A stretch of DNA of 64,000 nt. Source: Phenylobacterium glaciei. GTDB taxonomy: Bacteria > Pseudomonadota > Alphaproteobacteria > Caulobacterales > Caulobacteraceae. The DNA lies in assembly GCF_016772415.1 (NCBI RefSeq), contig NZ_JAGSGD010000003.1, forward strand, positions 1 to 64,000. The letters run 5' to 3'. Of the stretch, positions 9,157-17,173 are shown in pieces. The position numbers and the translations under genes are program-made. The number at the start of each line of letters is the position of its first letter. The stretch's first letter is position 1. The notes under the pieces were generated by a model, which was given only the letters and a program-made list of their open reading frames with translations, was not told the DNA's origin and ran no database searches.

Positions 9157-9785
9157 GGGCCGGTGTGACCGCCGCCTTCGCCGACCAGAGCCACACGCCC
9201 TACAGCGCCGACTTCGAGCGCTGGCGCCAGCGCTCGCGCCTGATCCGGCGGCTGCGGGTCATCCTGCCGGCGGTGATCGCCATCATCCTGCTGGTGATGG
9301 CCGGCTTCATCATCCAGAGCACGCTGGCCGGCGCCAAGGACAAGCCCCAGGACGCCGACGCCCCCATCCAGCTGGTCAATCCCCGCTTCCTGGGCCGCGA
9401 CGACAAGGGCCGGGCTTTTGTCCTCACCGCCAAGACCGCCGTGCGCGATCCCAAGGACTACCAGCGGGTCATGCTCGACACCCCGATGCTGATCCTCGAC
9501 GAGGAGGGGCCGCGCCCCACCCGCATCTCGGCCAAGGCCGGGGTGTACCGCGAGGACAAGCGGGTGCTGAATCTGGAGGGCGGCGTGAAATTGAACGGCG
9601 GGGACGTGAATTTCGCCACCGCCACCTCCATCTTCAACACCGCGACCGGCGAACTCGAGGGCGCGGGCGAGATCAAGGGGGCTGGCGCGCTTGGAGAAAT
9701 CATCGCCAAGTCTTATGGCGTGTACGACAAGGGCGAACGCATGGTGTTCAAGGGCGGCGTACACACGCGCGTCGAGTCACACTAG
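9153..9785 (+). CDS. lptC: LPS export ABC transporter periplasmic protein LptC
   Basis: LptC is the inner-membrane-anchored, periplasmic part of the lipopolysaccharide transport bridge. One N-terminal membrane segment (VILPAVIAIILLVMAGFII, residues about 36-54) is followed by a beta-rich LptC/OstA-like domain. Length 210 residues is normal. The GTG at 9153 overlaps the nrnC stop; a second GTG at 9165 (MTAAFADQ) is an equally possible start. Position directly before lptA and lptB supports the call. Confidence 0.9.
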   Translation: MRAGVTAAFADQSHTPYSADFERWRQRSRLIRRLRVILPAVIAIILLVMAGFIIQSTLAGAKDKPQDADAPIQLVNPRFLGRDDKGRAFVLTAKTAVRDPKDYQRVMLDTPMLILDEEGPRPTRISAKAGVYREDKRVLNLEGGVKLNGGDVNFATATSIFNTATGELEGAGEIKGAGALGEIIAKSYGVYDKGERMVFKGGVHTRVESH

Positions 9786-9798
9786 GCTTTCAGGCGGC

Positions 9799-10383
9799 AT
9801 GGGCATGATCAGGTTCGCGAAAATGAAGCAATGGGCGGTGGGCGTCTTCGCCTGCGGGTTGATCGCTGCCGGTCCGGCGGCGGCGCAACTGGCGCAGAAC
9901 TCCGACGCCCCGGTGGACATCACCGCCGATGAGCTTGAGGTGGTCAACGCCCGGTGCCTGGCCACCTATAGCGGCGGGGCCGAGGCCCTGCAGGACACGG
10001 TTCGCCTGCGGGCCGACGTGCTGAAGATCTATTACAAGCCCAATCCCTCGGCCAAGCCGGGCGGGACCGGCCAGGCCGGCGCGGCCTGCGGCAACCAGCT
10101 CGACCGCATGGAGGCCAACGGCTCGGTCTATTATGTGACCCCGCAGCAGCGGGTGCGCGGCGACGCGGCGGTCTATGACGCGGCGGCCGACACCATCACC
10201 ATCACCGGTGACGTCGTGGCCGCCCAGGGCCAGAACGTGCTGCGCGGCTCCAAGCTGGTGATCAAGGTCGCCACCGGGGACGCCCAGATGCAGAGCGGCG
10301 TGAAGGGGCGCAACAAGCCCGGCCGCGTGCGCACCGTGCTCTATCCCAAGCAGCAGGCGGGCCAGCCCGCCGCCCGGCGCTAG
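9799..10383 (+). CDS. lptA: LPS transport periplasmic protein LptA
   Basis: LptA is the soluble periplasmic bridge that carries lipopolysaccharide from LptC to the outer membrane. This 194-residue protein begins with a signal peptide (VGVFACGLIAAGPAAA) with a probable cleavage after AAA, before QLAQNSD. The OstA-like beta-jellyroll follows (DITADELEVV...). The ATG at 9799 is chosen because it places a short positively charged region before the hydrophobic core. lptB begins right after its stop. Confidence 0.92.
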   Translation: MGMIRFAKMKQWAVGVFACGLIAAGPAAAQLAQNSDAPVDITADELEVVNARCLATYSGGAEALQDTVRLRADVLKIYYKPNPSAKPGGTGQAGAACGNQLDRMEANGSVYYVTPQQRVRGDAAVYDAAADTITITGDVVAAQGQNVLRGSKLVIKVATGDAQMQSGVKGRNKPGRVRTVLYPKQQAGQPAARR

Positions 10384-10384
10384 G

Positions 10385-11143
10385 GTGAAGCCGGAAAGCT
10401 TCCAAGCCCTCCCCGGTCTGGCCGGCGAGGGGCTGGTGGTCGATAATATCGGCAAGTCCTTCCGTGGCCGCCCGGTGGTGAAGGGGGTCACCCTCAGCCT
10501 GCGCCGCGGCGAGGTCGTGGGCCTGCTGGGCCCCAACGGCGCCGGCAAGACCACCTGCTTCTACATGATCACCGGCCTGATCCCGGCCGATTACGGCGCG
10601 ATCTATCTGGACGGCGAGAACATCACCGCCCAGCCCATGTACCAGCGCGCCCGCATGGGTGTCGGCTACCTGCCGCAGGAAACCTCGATCTTCCGGGGCA
10701 TGACCGTGGAAGAGAACGTCATGGCGGTGGTGGAGCTGCGCGCCAAGGACATGGCCGAGGCCCGGGCCACGGTCACCCAGCTGCTCACCGACCTGCACAT
10801 CGAGCACCTGCGCAAGGCGCCGGCCATCTCGCTGTCGGGCGGGGAACGCCGCCGGGTGGAGATCGCCCGCGCGCTCGCCAGCGAACCCTCGTTCATGCTG
10901 CTGGACGAGCCCTTCGCCGGCATCGACCCCCTGGCCATCTCCGATATCCGCGAGGTGATCGCCTTCCTGAAGAGCCGCGGCATCGGCATCCTGATCACCG
11001 ACCACAATGTCCGCGAGACCCTGGACATCATCGACCGCGCCGCGATCATCCATGCGGGCGAGGTCCTGTTCGAGGGCACGCCCTCCGAAATCGTCGATGA
11101 TCCGGAAGTGCGCCGGGTCTATCTGGGCGAACGCTTCGGCTGA
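10385..11143 (+). CDS. lptB: LPS export ABC transporter ATP-binding protein
   Basis: LptB is the cytoplasmic ATPase that powers lipopolysaccharide extraction with LptF/LptG, which are not in this window. Walker A is GPNGAGKTT, the ABC signature is LSGGERRR, Walker B is FMLLDEPFAGIDP and the switch His lies in ITDHNVRET. It has 252 residues and starts at GTG 10385, immediately after the lptA stop, so it is surely cotranscribed. Confidence 0.96.
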   Translation: MKPESFQALPGLAGEGLVVDNIGKSFRGRPVVKGVTLSLRRGEVVGLLGPNGAGKTTCFYMITGLIPADYGAIYLDGENITAQPMYQRARMGVGYLPQETSIFRGMTVEENVMAVVELRAKDMAEARATVTQLLTDLHIEHLRKAPAISLSGGERRRVEIARALASEPSFMLLDEPFAGIDPLAISDIREVIAFLKSRGIGILITDHNVRETLDIIDRAAIIHAGEVLFEGTPSEIVDDPEVRRVYLGERFG

Positions 11144-11208
11144 TCGCGCCTAGCGCGTCATTGCGCGCCGGGACCCTGCGTCCGCGAGATCGAGGCCGGA
11201 AAAAACAT

Positions 11209-11239
11209 GGTTAACCAAAAGGTCGCAGCCCGGTTAACC
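11209..11239. promoter_or_regulatory. Paired GGTTAACC palindromes in the rpoN leader
   Basis: Two identical 8-bp palindromes GGTTAACC lie at 11209-11216 and 11232-11239, with centres 23 bp apart, in the 153-bp gap before rpoN. Each contains TTAA, the half-site of the CtrA box, but the distance between the TTAA cores (19 bp) does not fit the canonical TTAA-N7-TTAA. They could bind another dimeric regulator. Nothing else clear is seen in this gap. Confidence 0.35.
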
Positions 11240-11296
11240 AATCCCTCGTGATTGCACGCCTAGCCTGTCCAGCAAGAAACAGGCCAGGAGGCGATT

Positions 11297-12790
11297 GTGG
11301 CGCTCGGCGCGCGTTTAGAGATGCGGCAAGGCCAGGGGTTGGTGATCACCCCCCAGCTGCAGCAGGCCATCAAGCTGTTGCAGCTCTCCAACATGGAGTT
11401 GGAGACCTATGTCGAGGGCGAACTGGAGCGGAACCCGCTGCTCCAGCGCGACGAACGCGACTCCGAACCTGATGTGGAAGCCGGCCCCCGCGACGCCGAG
11501 GACTTCGCCTCCGACAACATCCCCGAGGGCGCCGCCGAGGCCCACATGGACGTCAGCCACGAGGCCGAGGCCTCGCCGGGGGAACGCAATACCGGGGACG
11601 CCGAGGGCGGCGCCGGGGACGCGGGAGGGGCCGTCGACTGGTCCCGCGCCGGCAAGGGCGGCTCCTTCGAAGACACCGACGATTTCGAACAGCGCCTGAC
11701 CCGCGAGAAGACGCTCGCCGAACACCTCTACGACCAGTTGATGGTCTCGGGCTTCAGCGGCATCGAGTATGCGGCGGCCACCGTCCTGGTCGATAGCGTC
11801 GACGAGGGCGGCTACCTGCGGGGCGACATGGCCGAGACCGCCGAGCGGCTGGGCTGCGACCTGACCTTCCTGGAGGACGTGCTGCGCATGCTGCAGCGGT
11901 TCGAACCTATCGGGGTCTTCGCCCGCGACGTGCGCGAATGCCTGATGCTGCAGCTCAGGGAACGCGACCGCTGCGACCCGGCCATGGTGGCCCTGCTGGA
12001 CAATCTGGACCTGCTGGCCAAGCGCGACCTCTCGGCCCTGCGCAGGGCCTGCGGGGTCGACGAGGACGACCTGAAGGACATGATCTCCGAGCTGCGGGCC
12101 CTGACGCCCCGGCCCGGCGCGGCGTTCGGCGGCGAACCCAGCCAGCCGGTGGCCCCCGACGTCTATGTGCGCGAGGGCCTGGGCGGCCTGTGGCACGTGG
12201 AGCTGAACTCCGACACCCTGCCCCGCCTGCTCGTGGACCAGCGCTACCACGCCCGGGTCTCGGCCGGCGCGCGGACCGACCAGGAGAAGGTGTTCGTCGC
12301 CGACTGCATGGCCAGCGCCAACTGGCTGGTCAAGAGCCTCGACCAGCGGGCCAAGACCATCCTCAAGGTGGCCTCGGAGATCGTCCGCCAGCAGGACGGC
12401 TTCCTGGCCTACGGGGTCGAGCACCTGCGGCCGCTGAACCTGAAGACGGTGGCCGACGCCATCGGCATGCACGAGTCCACCGTCAGCCGGGTGACCTCCA
12501 ACAAGTACATCGCCACCCCGCGCGGGATGTTCGAGCTGAAGTTCTTCTTCACCTCAGGCATCGCCAATTCCGACGGCGGCGAGGCCCACTCCTCGGAGAG
12601 TGTTCGCCATAAGATCAAGCAGTTGATCGAGACCGAGCGGGCCGAGGCCGAGGTGCATTCCGACGACCGGATCGTTGAGATCCTCAAGGAAACCGGGGTC
12701 GACATCGCCCGGCGGACGGTCGCCAAGTACCGGGAGGCCATGCGCATCCCCTCCTCGGTCGAACGCCGCCGGGTCCTCAAGCACGCCTAG
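11297..12790 (+). CDS. rpoN: RNA polymerase sigma-54 factor
   Basis: Sigma-54 directs RNA polymerase to -24/-12 promoters and needs an AAA+ activator. Region I is glutamine/leucine-rich (LVITPQLQQAIKLLQLSN). An acidic region II, the core-binding domain and the HTH region (MHESTVSRVTSNKYI) follow. The C-terminus carries a slightly changed RpoN box (ARRTVAKYREAM; canonical ARRTVAKYRE). Length 497 residues is typical. The GTG at 11297 opens directly into region I (MALGARLEMRQGQ). lptB lies upstream; the last 4 bases overlap the convergent glutathione transferase gene. Confidence 0.97.
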   Translation: MALGARLEMRQGQGLVITPQLQQAIKLLQLSNMELETYVEGELERNPLLQRDERDSEPDVEAGPRDAEDFASDNIPEGAAEAHMDVSHEAEASPGERNTGDAEGGAGDAGGAVDWSRAGKGGSFEDTDDFEQRLTREKTLAEHLYDQLMVSGFSGIEYAAATVLVDSVDEGGYLRGDMAETAERLGCDLTFLEDVLRMLQRFEPIGVFARDVRECLMLQLRERDRCDPAMVALLDNLDLLAKRDLSALRRACGVDEDDLKDMISELRALTPRPGAAFGGEPSQPVAPDVYVREGLGGLWHVELNSDTLPRLLVDQRYHARVSAGARTDQEKVFVADCMASANWLVKSLDQRAKTILKVASEIVRQQDGFLAYGVEHLRPLNLKTVADAIGMHESTVSRVTSNKYIATPRGMFELKFFFTSGIANSDGGEAHSSESVRHKIKQLIETERAEAEVHSDDRIVEILKETGVDIARRTVAKYREAMRIPSSVERRRVLKHA

Positions 12791-13416
12791 ACGTAGGGCG
12801 TCGAAAGCTCTTCGGTCTCAAAGGTTTCCCGTACCGCCGGCCGGGCCAGGACCCGGGCCGCGTGAGCGGCAAGCACCGGGTTATCCCGAGCCGGACGGGG
12901 CAGGGTGCGGCCCCAGCGGACCAGCATCAGCAGGTAGAGGTCGGCGGCCGAAAACCCTGACGGCAGCAGCCATTCGCGGCCCTCGAGCTGGCCGGCGATG
13001 ACCTCGAAATTGGCCATCATCCGCTTGCCGGCGGCGGCCTTGGCCGAGGCCTCGTGGGCCGGATCGTCAATGTACTCATGGGGATAGAACCAGGACCGGA
13101 ACTCGGCCTGGGTGGTGTTGGCCAGGTGGACCATCCACTTGTAGTAGTCGGCCCGGTCCGGCGCCCCGACCGGCGGCGCCAGGCCCGGATGGCGGTCGGC
13201 CAGGCAAAGGGCGATGGCGGCGGTCTCGTAGAGGGGCTTGCCGTCCTCCACCAGCACCGGGATGCGGCCGTGGGGGTTGAGCCTCAGATAGGCGGCGCCG
13301 GCCTGCTCGCCGCCCTCCCGGTCCACCAGCCTCAGGGTGAAGGGGACGGCGAGCTCGCGGAGCATCATGTGCGGCAGCAGGCTGGCCGTGCCGGGGGAAT
13401 AGTGCAGCTCGTACAT
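12787..13416 (-). CDS. Glutathione S-transferase family protein
   Basis: This 209-residue protein has an N-terminal thioredoxin-like domain (MYELHYSPGTASLLPHMMLR), the cis-Pro region NPHGRIPVL, the glutathione-contacting YETAAI segment and a helical C-terminal domain. The substrate is unknown. I choose the ATG at 13416, preceded by GGAG. An earlier start would overlap asd and add residues that are not family-like. It follows asd on the same strand with a 19-base gap, so the two may be cotranscribed. Confidence 0.87.
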   Translation of the reverse strand: MYELHYSPGTASLLPHMMLRELAVPFTLRLVDREGGEQAGAAYLRLNPHGRIPVLVEDGKPLYETAAIALCLADRHPGLAPPVGAPDRADYYKWMVHLANTTQAEFRSWFYPHEYIDDPAHEASAKAAAGKRMMANFEVIAGQLEGREWLLPSGFSAADLYLLMLVRWGRTLPRPARDNPVLAAHAARVLARPAVRETFETEELSTPYV

Positions 13417-13435
13417 GTCGGTCTCCACGGAGGGA

Positions 13436-14482
13436 TCAGAGGGCATATTGCTCGGCGATCTGGACGGCGTTCAAGGCGGCGCCCTTCAGGAGCTGATCGC
13501 CGGCCAGGAACAGGGTCAGGGAGCGGCCGCTCGGATCAGACGCGTCACCACGTAGCCGACCGACCAATACGTCGTCCGCGCCGGTGGCCTCGCTGGGCAT
13601 GGGGAAGTGGTTGTTTTCGTTGTCGTTCACGATCCGGACACCCGGAGCGTCGGCGAGCCACTGTTGGGCCTCCATGGCCGTTATGTGACCCTCGAACTCC
13701 AACGTAAGCGCCATGGAATGGGCGCGCAGCACCGGCACGCGGATGCAGGTGAAGGCCACGCGCAGGTCGGGCGCGGCCAGCAGCTTGCGGATCTCGGCCA
13801 TCACCTTGGTCTCCTCGCCGTTGTAGCCGGTGACGGGATCGATGGGCGTATTGTGGCTGAAGACGTTGAAGGCGTAGGGGTGCGGCAGGACCTTGGGCGT
13901 GAAGGCCTCGCCGGCCAGCCGCGCGGCGGTGGACAGCTCCAGCTCCTCCATGGCCGCCGCCCCGGCTCCCGAAGCCGACTGGTAGGTGGACCCGATCACC
14001 CGGACGAGCCGGTTGCGGGCGTGCAGGGGGGCGAGCGCCATCACCGCGATGGCCGCCACGCAGTTGGGATTGGCCACGATCATCGGCCGGGTGGCCAGCA
14101 GGCCGCCATTGACCTCCGGCACCACCAGGGGCGTGGCCGGATCCACGCGGAAGGCCGAGGAGTTGTCCACCACCACGCAACCGGCGGCCGCGGCGAGGGG
14201 AGCATATTGGCGGCTGATGCTGGCGCCGGCCGAGAACAGGGCGATGTCGACGCCGTCGAAGCTGTCGGCGGTGAGGGCCTCCACCGCGACGGGCTGGCCC
14301 TTGAACATCAGGGTCTTGCCCGCTGAACGGGCCGAGGCCAGCAGCTTGAGCTGGCCCACGGGGAAGCCGCGGCGCTCCAGGCAGCCGATCAGCTCGGCGC
14401 CCACCGCGCCGGTGGCCCCGACGATGGCGACATTGAACAGGCGCTGGCGGGCGGGACGTTCGAGTTCAGCTTGCAAGGACAT
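13436..14482 (-). CDS. asd: Aspartate-semialdehyde dehydrogenase
   Basis: Asd reduces aspartyl phosphate to aspartate semialdehyde, the branch point toward lysine/diaminopimelate, threonine, methionine and isoleucine. NADP-binding motif VGATGAVGAELI lies near residue 20. The catalytic Cys141 is in ANPNCVAA, and SASGAGAAAMEEL is the usual substrate region. Length (348) is normal. The Shine-Dalgarno GGAG sits in the 3' arm of a perfect hairpin (14491-14508), and a short leader ORF with a strong ribosome-binding site lies further upstream (14576-14656). This layout suggests translational or attenuation control. Confidence 0.95.
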   Translation of the reverse strand: MSLQAELERPARQRLFNVAIVGATGAVGAELIGCLERRGFPVGQLKLLASARSAGKTLMFKGQPVAVEALTADSFDGVDIALFSAGASISRQYAPLAAAAGCVVVDNSSAFRVDPATPLVVPEVNGGLLATRPMIVANPNCVAAIAVMALAPLHARNRLVRVIGSTYQSASGAGAAAMEELELSTAARLAGEAFTPKVLPHPYAFNVFSHNTPIDPVTGYNGEETKVMAEIRKLLAAPDLRVAFTCIRVPVLRAHSMALTLEFEGHITAMEAQQWLADAPGVRIVNDNENNHFPMPSEATGADDVLVGRLRGDASDPSGRSLTLFLAGDQLLKGAALNAVQIAEQYAL

Positions 14483-14490
14483 GGGTCGTT

Positions 14491-14508
14491 CTCCGGTTTG
14501 GACCGGAG
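14491..14508 (-). promoter_or_regulatory. Hairpin covering the asd ribosome-binding site
   Basis: On the minus strand CTCCGGT and ACCGGAG form a 7-bp stem with a 4-base loop. The GGAG of the 3' arm is the only Shine-Dalgarno-like sequence before the asd ATG, 8 bases away. If formed, this stem should hide the site. The left arm CCTCCGG could instead pair imperfectly with CCGGAAGG in the loop of the upstream hairpin at 14541-14568, which would free the site. Confidence 0.5.
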
Positions 14509-14540
14509 GGCGGGGCTGTCTTTTCAGTCTGTGAGACCTT

Positions 14541-14568
14541 CAGCACCCGACCTTCCGGCGGGGTGCTG
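14541..14568 (-). promoter_or_regulatory. Hairpin between the leader ORF and asd
   Basis: CAGCACCC and GGGTGCTG form an 8-bp perfect stem around a 12-base loop. It starts about 7 bases after the stop codon of the leader ORF, so a ribosome paused near the end of that ORF would prevent it from forming. There is no T-run after it, so it is not a classical terminator. Confidence 0.5.
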
Positions 14569-14575
14569 GGGATTG

Positions 14576-14656
14576 CTAGGCGGTATGCACGCGCCAGCCC
14601 CCAGGCCCCGAGAGCCCGGTGGTTTTCATGGCGCGTTTAATGACGGCGATCCGCAT
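14576..14656 (-). CDS. Putative leader peptide upstream of asd
   Basis: This is a 26-codon ORF with a perfect Shine-Dalgarno, AGGAGG (14663-14668), six bases before its ATG. That is the strongest ribosome-binding site in the neighbourhood. The peptide begins MRIAVIKRAMKTTG and ends GGWRVHTA. Its first half holds two Ile, two Lys, two Met (with the start) and two Thr, all end products of the pathway that asd feeds. It ends 93 bases before asd, with two hairpins between. I infer a regulatory leader; I do not recognise it from a known family. Confidence 0.5.
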   Translation of the reverse strand: MRIAVIKRAMKTTGLSGPGGWRVHTA

Positions 14657-14756
14657 GGCGCGCCTCCTAGCCGAAAACCGGCGCCGCTGTAAAGCACGCG
14701 ACCGATTTGCACGTCACGCGTTGCGCCCTCGCCCCCGCCCTCCGATATGAGACCCC

Positions 14757-15383
14757 ATGCCTGACCGAGCGTTTCCGCGACACCTCAGCCTCTCGGCCCA
14801 TATCCGCGCCCTGGGCCAGCAGGCGGCGGAAAAGGTCACCCTGGGGGAGATCATCGACAGCTTCGGCCGCCGGGCCTTCGGCGCCCTGATGTTCGTGCTG
14901 GCCATCCCCAACCTGCTGCCGCTGCCGCCGGGCTCCACCACCCTCCTGGGGGCGCCCCTGCTGCTGATCTCGCCGCAGATGGTGATCGGCTTCCAGACCC
15001 TGTGGCTGCCGAGATTCATCGACGACCGGGAGATGAGCCGGGCCGACCTCGCCCGCGTGTTCGACCGGCTGCTGCCCTGGCTGGAGCGCATCGAGCAGGT
15101 TTCCCGGCCACGGCTGGTGTTCATGTTCGGCCCCATCGGCGACCGGCTGATCGGGCTGATCTGCACCCTGCTGTCCTTCGTGCTGATCCTGCCCATCCCG
15201 CTGGGCAATATGCTGCCGGCCCTGACCATCGCGGTGCTGGCCTTTTCCATGGTCCAGAGGGACGGCCTGCTGGCGCTGCTGGGCTACGGCCTGGCGGCGG
15301 TTTCGGGGGCGGTGCTGTTGCTCAGCGCCGGCGTCGTGATGGCCGCCGTACACCATCTCGTGGGTTGGGTTGCAGGCGCTTGA
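14757..15383 (+). CDS. ExoD family membrane protein
   Basis: This 208-residue protein belongs to the exopolysaccharide synthesis ExoD family, named for a rhizobial gene that affects exopolysaccharide and alkali tolerance; its molecular role is unknown. Family features are the N-terminal LGEIIDSFGRRAFGALMFVLA, the hydrophobic PNLLPLPPGSTTLLGAPLLL, and two or three membrane helices in the C-terminal half. The gene is divergent from asd. Confidence 0.82.
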   Translation: MPDRAFPRHLSLSAHIRALGQQAAEKVTLGEIIDSFGRRAFGALMFVLAIPNLLPLPPGSTTLLGAPLLLISPQMVIGFQTLWLPRFIDDREMSRADLARVFDRLLPWLERIEQVSRPRLVFMFGPIGDRLIGLICTLLSFVLILPIPLGNMLPALTIAVLAFSMVQRDGLLALLGYGLAAVSGAVLLLSAGVVMAAVHHLVGWVAGA

Positions 15384-15414
15384 CACCTTCGCCGGGGCGG
15401 CGCGTTCATAGGGG

Positions 15415-16065
15415 ATGCAAGTCTTAGTATCCGGCAAGCATGTCGCCGTTGGGGAGGCCCTGCGTGAGCGGGTCACCGACGAAATCACCGGTTCTATCGG
15501 CAAGTACTTCGACCGTGGCGGCGCTGCGGACGTGGTCGTCAGCCGAGAGGGCCATTCCTTCAGAGTCGACTGCGCGTTGAAACTGGCCACTGGCCAGGCG
15601 CTGCAAAGTCACGGTCTGGGCGCCGACGCCCACGGCGCCTTCGATGTGGCGCTGGCCAAGATCGAGACGCGGGTCCGACGATACAAGCGGAGGCTGAAGA
15701 GCCATTCCACCGCGGCCTCGGCGCGCGCCGCCGAGACCGCCGCCTACTTCATCATCCAGTCCCCCGAGGGTGACGACGAGGACGACGGCTGGGACCTCGG
15801 CGACGAGGGCCAAACGTCGCACGACACCCACGTCCTGCCCTCGGCGATGGTCATCGCGGAAACGGAAAAGGACATCAGGACGATGACCGTTTCCATGGCG
15901 GTCATGGACCTGGACTTGACGGAATCGCAGACAATCGTCTTTAGGAACGCCGCTCACGGTGGTTTGTCCGTGGTGTACCGCCGGCCCGATGGAAATATCG
16001 GCTGGATCGACCCCGAACGCACGAAATCGCTGAACGGGAACGGAGCGAACGGAACCCCGGCCTAG
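15415..16065 (+). CDS. hpf: Ribosome hibernation promoting factor, long form
   Basis: Long HPF dimerises 70S ribosomes into inactive 100S particles. The N-terminal S30AE domain spans about residues 1-105 (MQVLVSGKHVAVGEALRERV, with a basic stretch RRYKRRLKSH). A linker and a C-terminal dimerisation domain (SQTIVFRNAAHGGLSVVYRR) follow. Length 216 fits the long form. Its position between rpoN and ptsN is the classic arrangement, although here three other genes separate it from rpoN. A strong terminator follows at once. Confidence 0.93.
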   Translation: MQVLVSGKHVAVGEALRERVTDEITGSIGKYFDRGGAADVVVSREGHSFRVDCALKLATGQALQSHGLGADAHGAFDVALAKIETRVRRYKRRLKSHSTAASARAAETAAYFIIQSPEGDDEDDGWDLGDEGQTSHDTHVLPSAMVIAETEKDIRTMTVSMAVMDLDLTESQTIVFRNAAHGGLSVVYRRPDGNIGWIDPERTKSLNGNGANGTPA

Positions 16066-16091
16066 AGCCCTTGTTAAGGGCTCTGGTTTTT
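16064..16091 (+). terminator. Rho-independent terminator after hpf
   Basis: AGAGCCCTT and AAGGGCTCT form a 9-bp perfect stem with loop GTT, followed by GG and five T residues. The stem begins within the hpf stop codon. Confidence 0.9.
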
Positions 16092-16097
16092 GGAGGT

Positions 16098-16147
16098 GGA
16101 GCGTGACGGGCGCCTGAACCGGCTTCCACGTCACGCTGTCACGCTCC
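16098..16147. repeat. Inverted repeat between hpf and ptsN
   Basis: GGAGCGTGAC (16098-16107) and GTCACGCTCC (16138-16147) are perfect 10-bp reverse complements, 30 bases apart. A further GTCACGCT lies inside at 16130-16137 and could compete for pairing. It sits upstream of ptsN, in its leader or promoter region. Confidence 0.55.
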
Positions 16148-16228
16148 GAGCTGGGTCTTCTCCGGCACGGTCCGTGCGATCTGGCTTTGCACGGGCCGGT
16201 TCGGTTTTGTTTTGGGCGTCACGATACC

Positions 16229-16693
16229 ATGTTGATCGGTGAGATTCTGGAACGCGCGGCCATCGCGCCGCGGGTCAGCGCGCCCAACAAGCGCCAGGTG
16301 CTGGCGTTGGTCGCCGAGATCGCCGCGCGGCAGTTCAGCCTGGACGCCGGCTTGATCCTCGACGCCCTGGCAGAGCGGGAGGCCGCCGGCTCCACGGGCG
16401 TCGGCCACGGCGTCGCCGTGCCCCATGCCCGGCTGGACGGCCTGCAGCGCATGCGCGCGGTGTTCGTGCGCCTGGACCACCCGGTGGCCTTCGACTCCGT
16501 CGACGACCAGCCGGTGGACCTGATCTTCGCCCTGTTCGCCCCGCCCAACGCCTCGACCGAACACCTGCGGACGCTGGCGCGAGTGTCGCGGCTGCTGCGC
16601 CAGGCCGACCTGCGCGAGCAACTGCGCCAGGCCCGCACGCCGGACGCGATCCATGCGCTGCTGGTGCAGGAAGCAAGGTCGAGCGCGGCTTAG
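16229..16693 (+). CDS. ptsN: PTS IIA-like nitrogen regulatory protein (EIIA-Ntr)
   Basis: PtsN is the last phospho-acceptor of the nitrogen PTS relay (PtsP-PtsO-PtsN), which regulates potassium and stress responses. This 154-residue protein has the phosphorylated histidine in GVAVPHARLDGL. The start ATG at 16229 gives MLIGEILE, the normal family N-terminus. It ends just before a family A repeat. Confidence 0.93.
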   Translation: MLIGEILERAAIAPRVSAPNKRQVLALVAEIAARQFSLDAGLILDALAEREAAGSTGVGHGVAVPHARLDGLQRMRAVFVRLDHPVAFDSVDDQPVDLIFALFAPPNASTEHLRTLARVSRLLRQADLREQLRQARTPDAIHALLVQEARSSAA

Positions 16694-16698
16694 CCGTG

Positions 16699-16868
16699 AG
16701 GGTCCTTCTCCTCTTGCGGGAGAAGGTGGCCGGTCAGCGACCGGTCGGATGAGGGGTCGCACGTCCCTCTCCGCAACCCATGAAACGCCCTAACCCGATA
16801 GGCCTATCGACCCCTCATCCGACCCTGCTCCGCAGGGCCACCTTCTCCCGCAAGGGGAGAAGGAACCC
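16699..16868. repeat. Family A long inverted repeat
   Basis: The arms GGGTCCTTCTCC...GAGAAGGTGGCC and GGCCACCTTCTCCC...GGAGAAGGAACCC are near-perfect reverse complements. So are the inner arms CGGATGAGGGGTCG and CGACCCCTCATCCG. A second copy lies at 30750-30906. Being transcribed from both sides, it could act as a bidirectional terminator between the convergent ptsN and DUF1150 genes. Confidence 0.85.
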
Positions 16869-16874
16869 ATTGTC

Positions 16875-17129
16875 TTAATGAACCGAGACCGGGGCCAGTT
16901 CGTGGGCCAGGGCGGCGGCGACGGCGGAGTCCTTGTCGGTCATCACCGCCAGGCGTTCGCCGTCGGCGCGGTGGACCGCGTAGAGGGTCTGGTCGGGATC
17001 GAGCTTGAAGCCCTCGATCTGCGCGGCCGGGGTCGAGGCGAGAATTTCGGCGGCCTTGATCGGCCGGACATAGACGAGATCGGGGCCGCCGAGGGCGGCA
17101 AAGGCTTCCGTCGTAAGATTGGGTGTCAT
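16875..17129 (-). CDS. DUF1150 family protein
   Basis: This 84-residue alphaproteobacterial protein of unknown function contains DLVYVRPI near the N-terminus and LYAVHRADGERLAVMTDK in the middle. It lies 44 bases downstream of hsp20 on the same strand. Relatives are regularly found next to small heat shock proteins, suggesting a role in the heat shock response, but no activity is known to me. Confidence 0.85.
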   Translation of the reverse strand: MTPNLTTEAFAALGGPDLVYVRPIKAAEILASTPAAQIEGFKLDPDQTLYAVHRADGERLAVMTDKDSAVAAALAHELAPVSVH

Positions 17130-17173
17130 CAGACCACCTCCTTGAAAGGCAACGCGTACACTGGCCGCTGGGT

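Noticed and set aside
11211-11237. Canonical CtrA box upstream of rpoN
   Set aside because: The two TTAA cores are 19 bases apart rather than the 7 expected for TTAA-N7-TTAA, so I list the palindromes only as an unassigned paired site.
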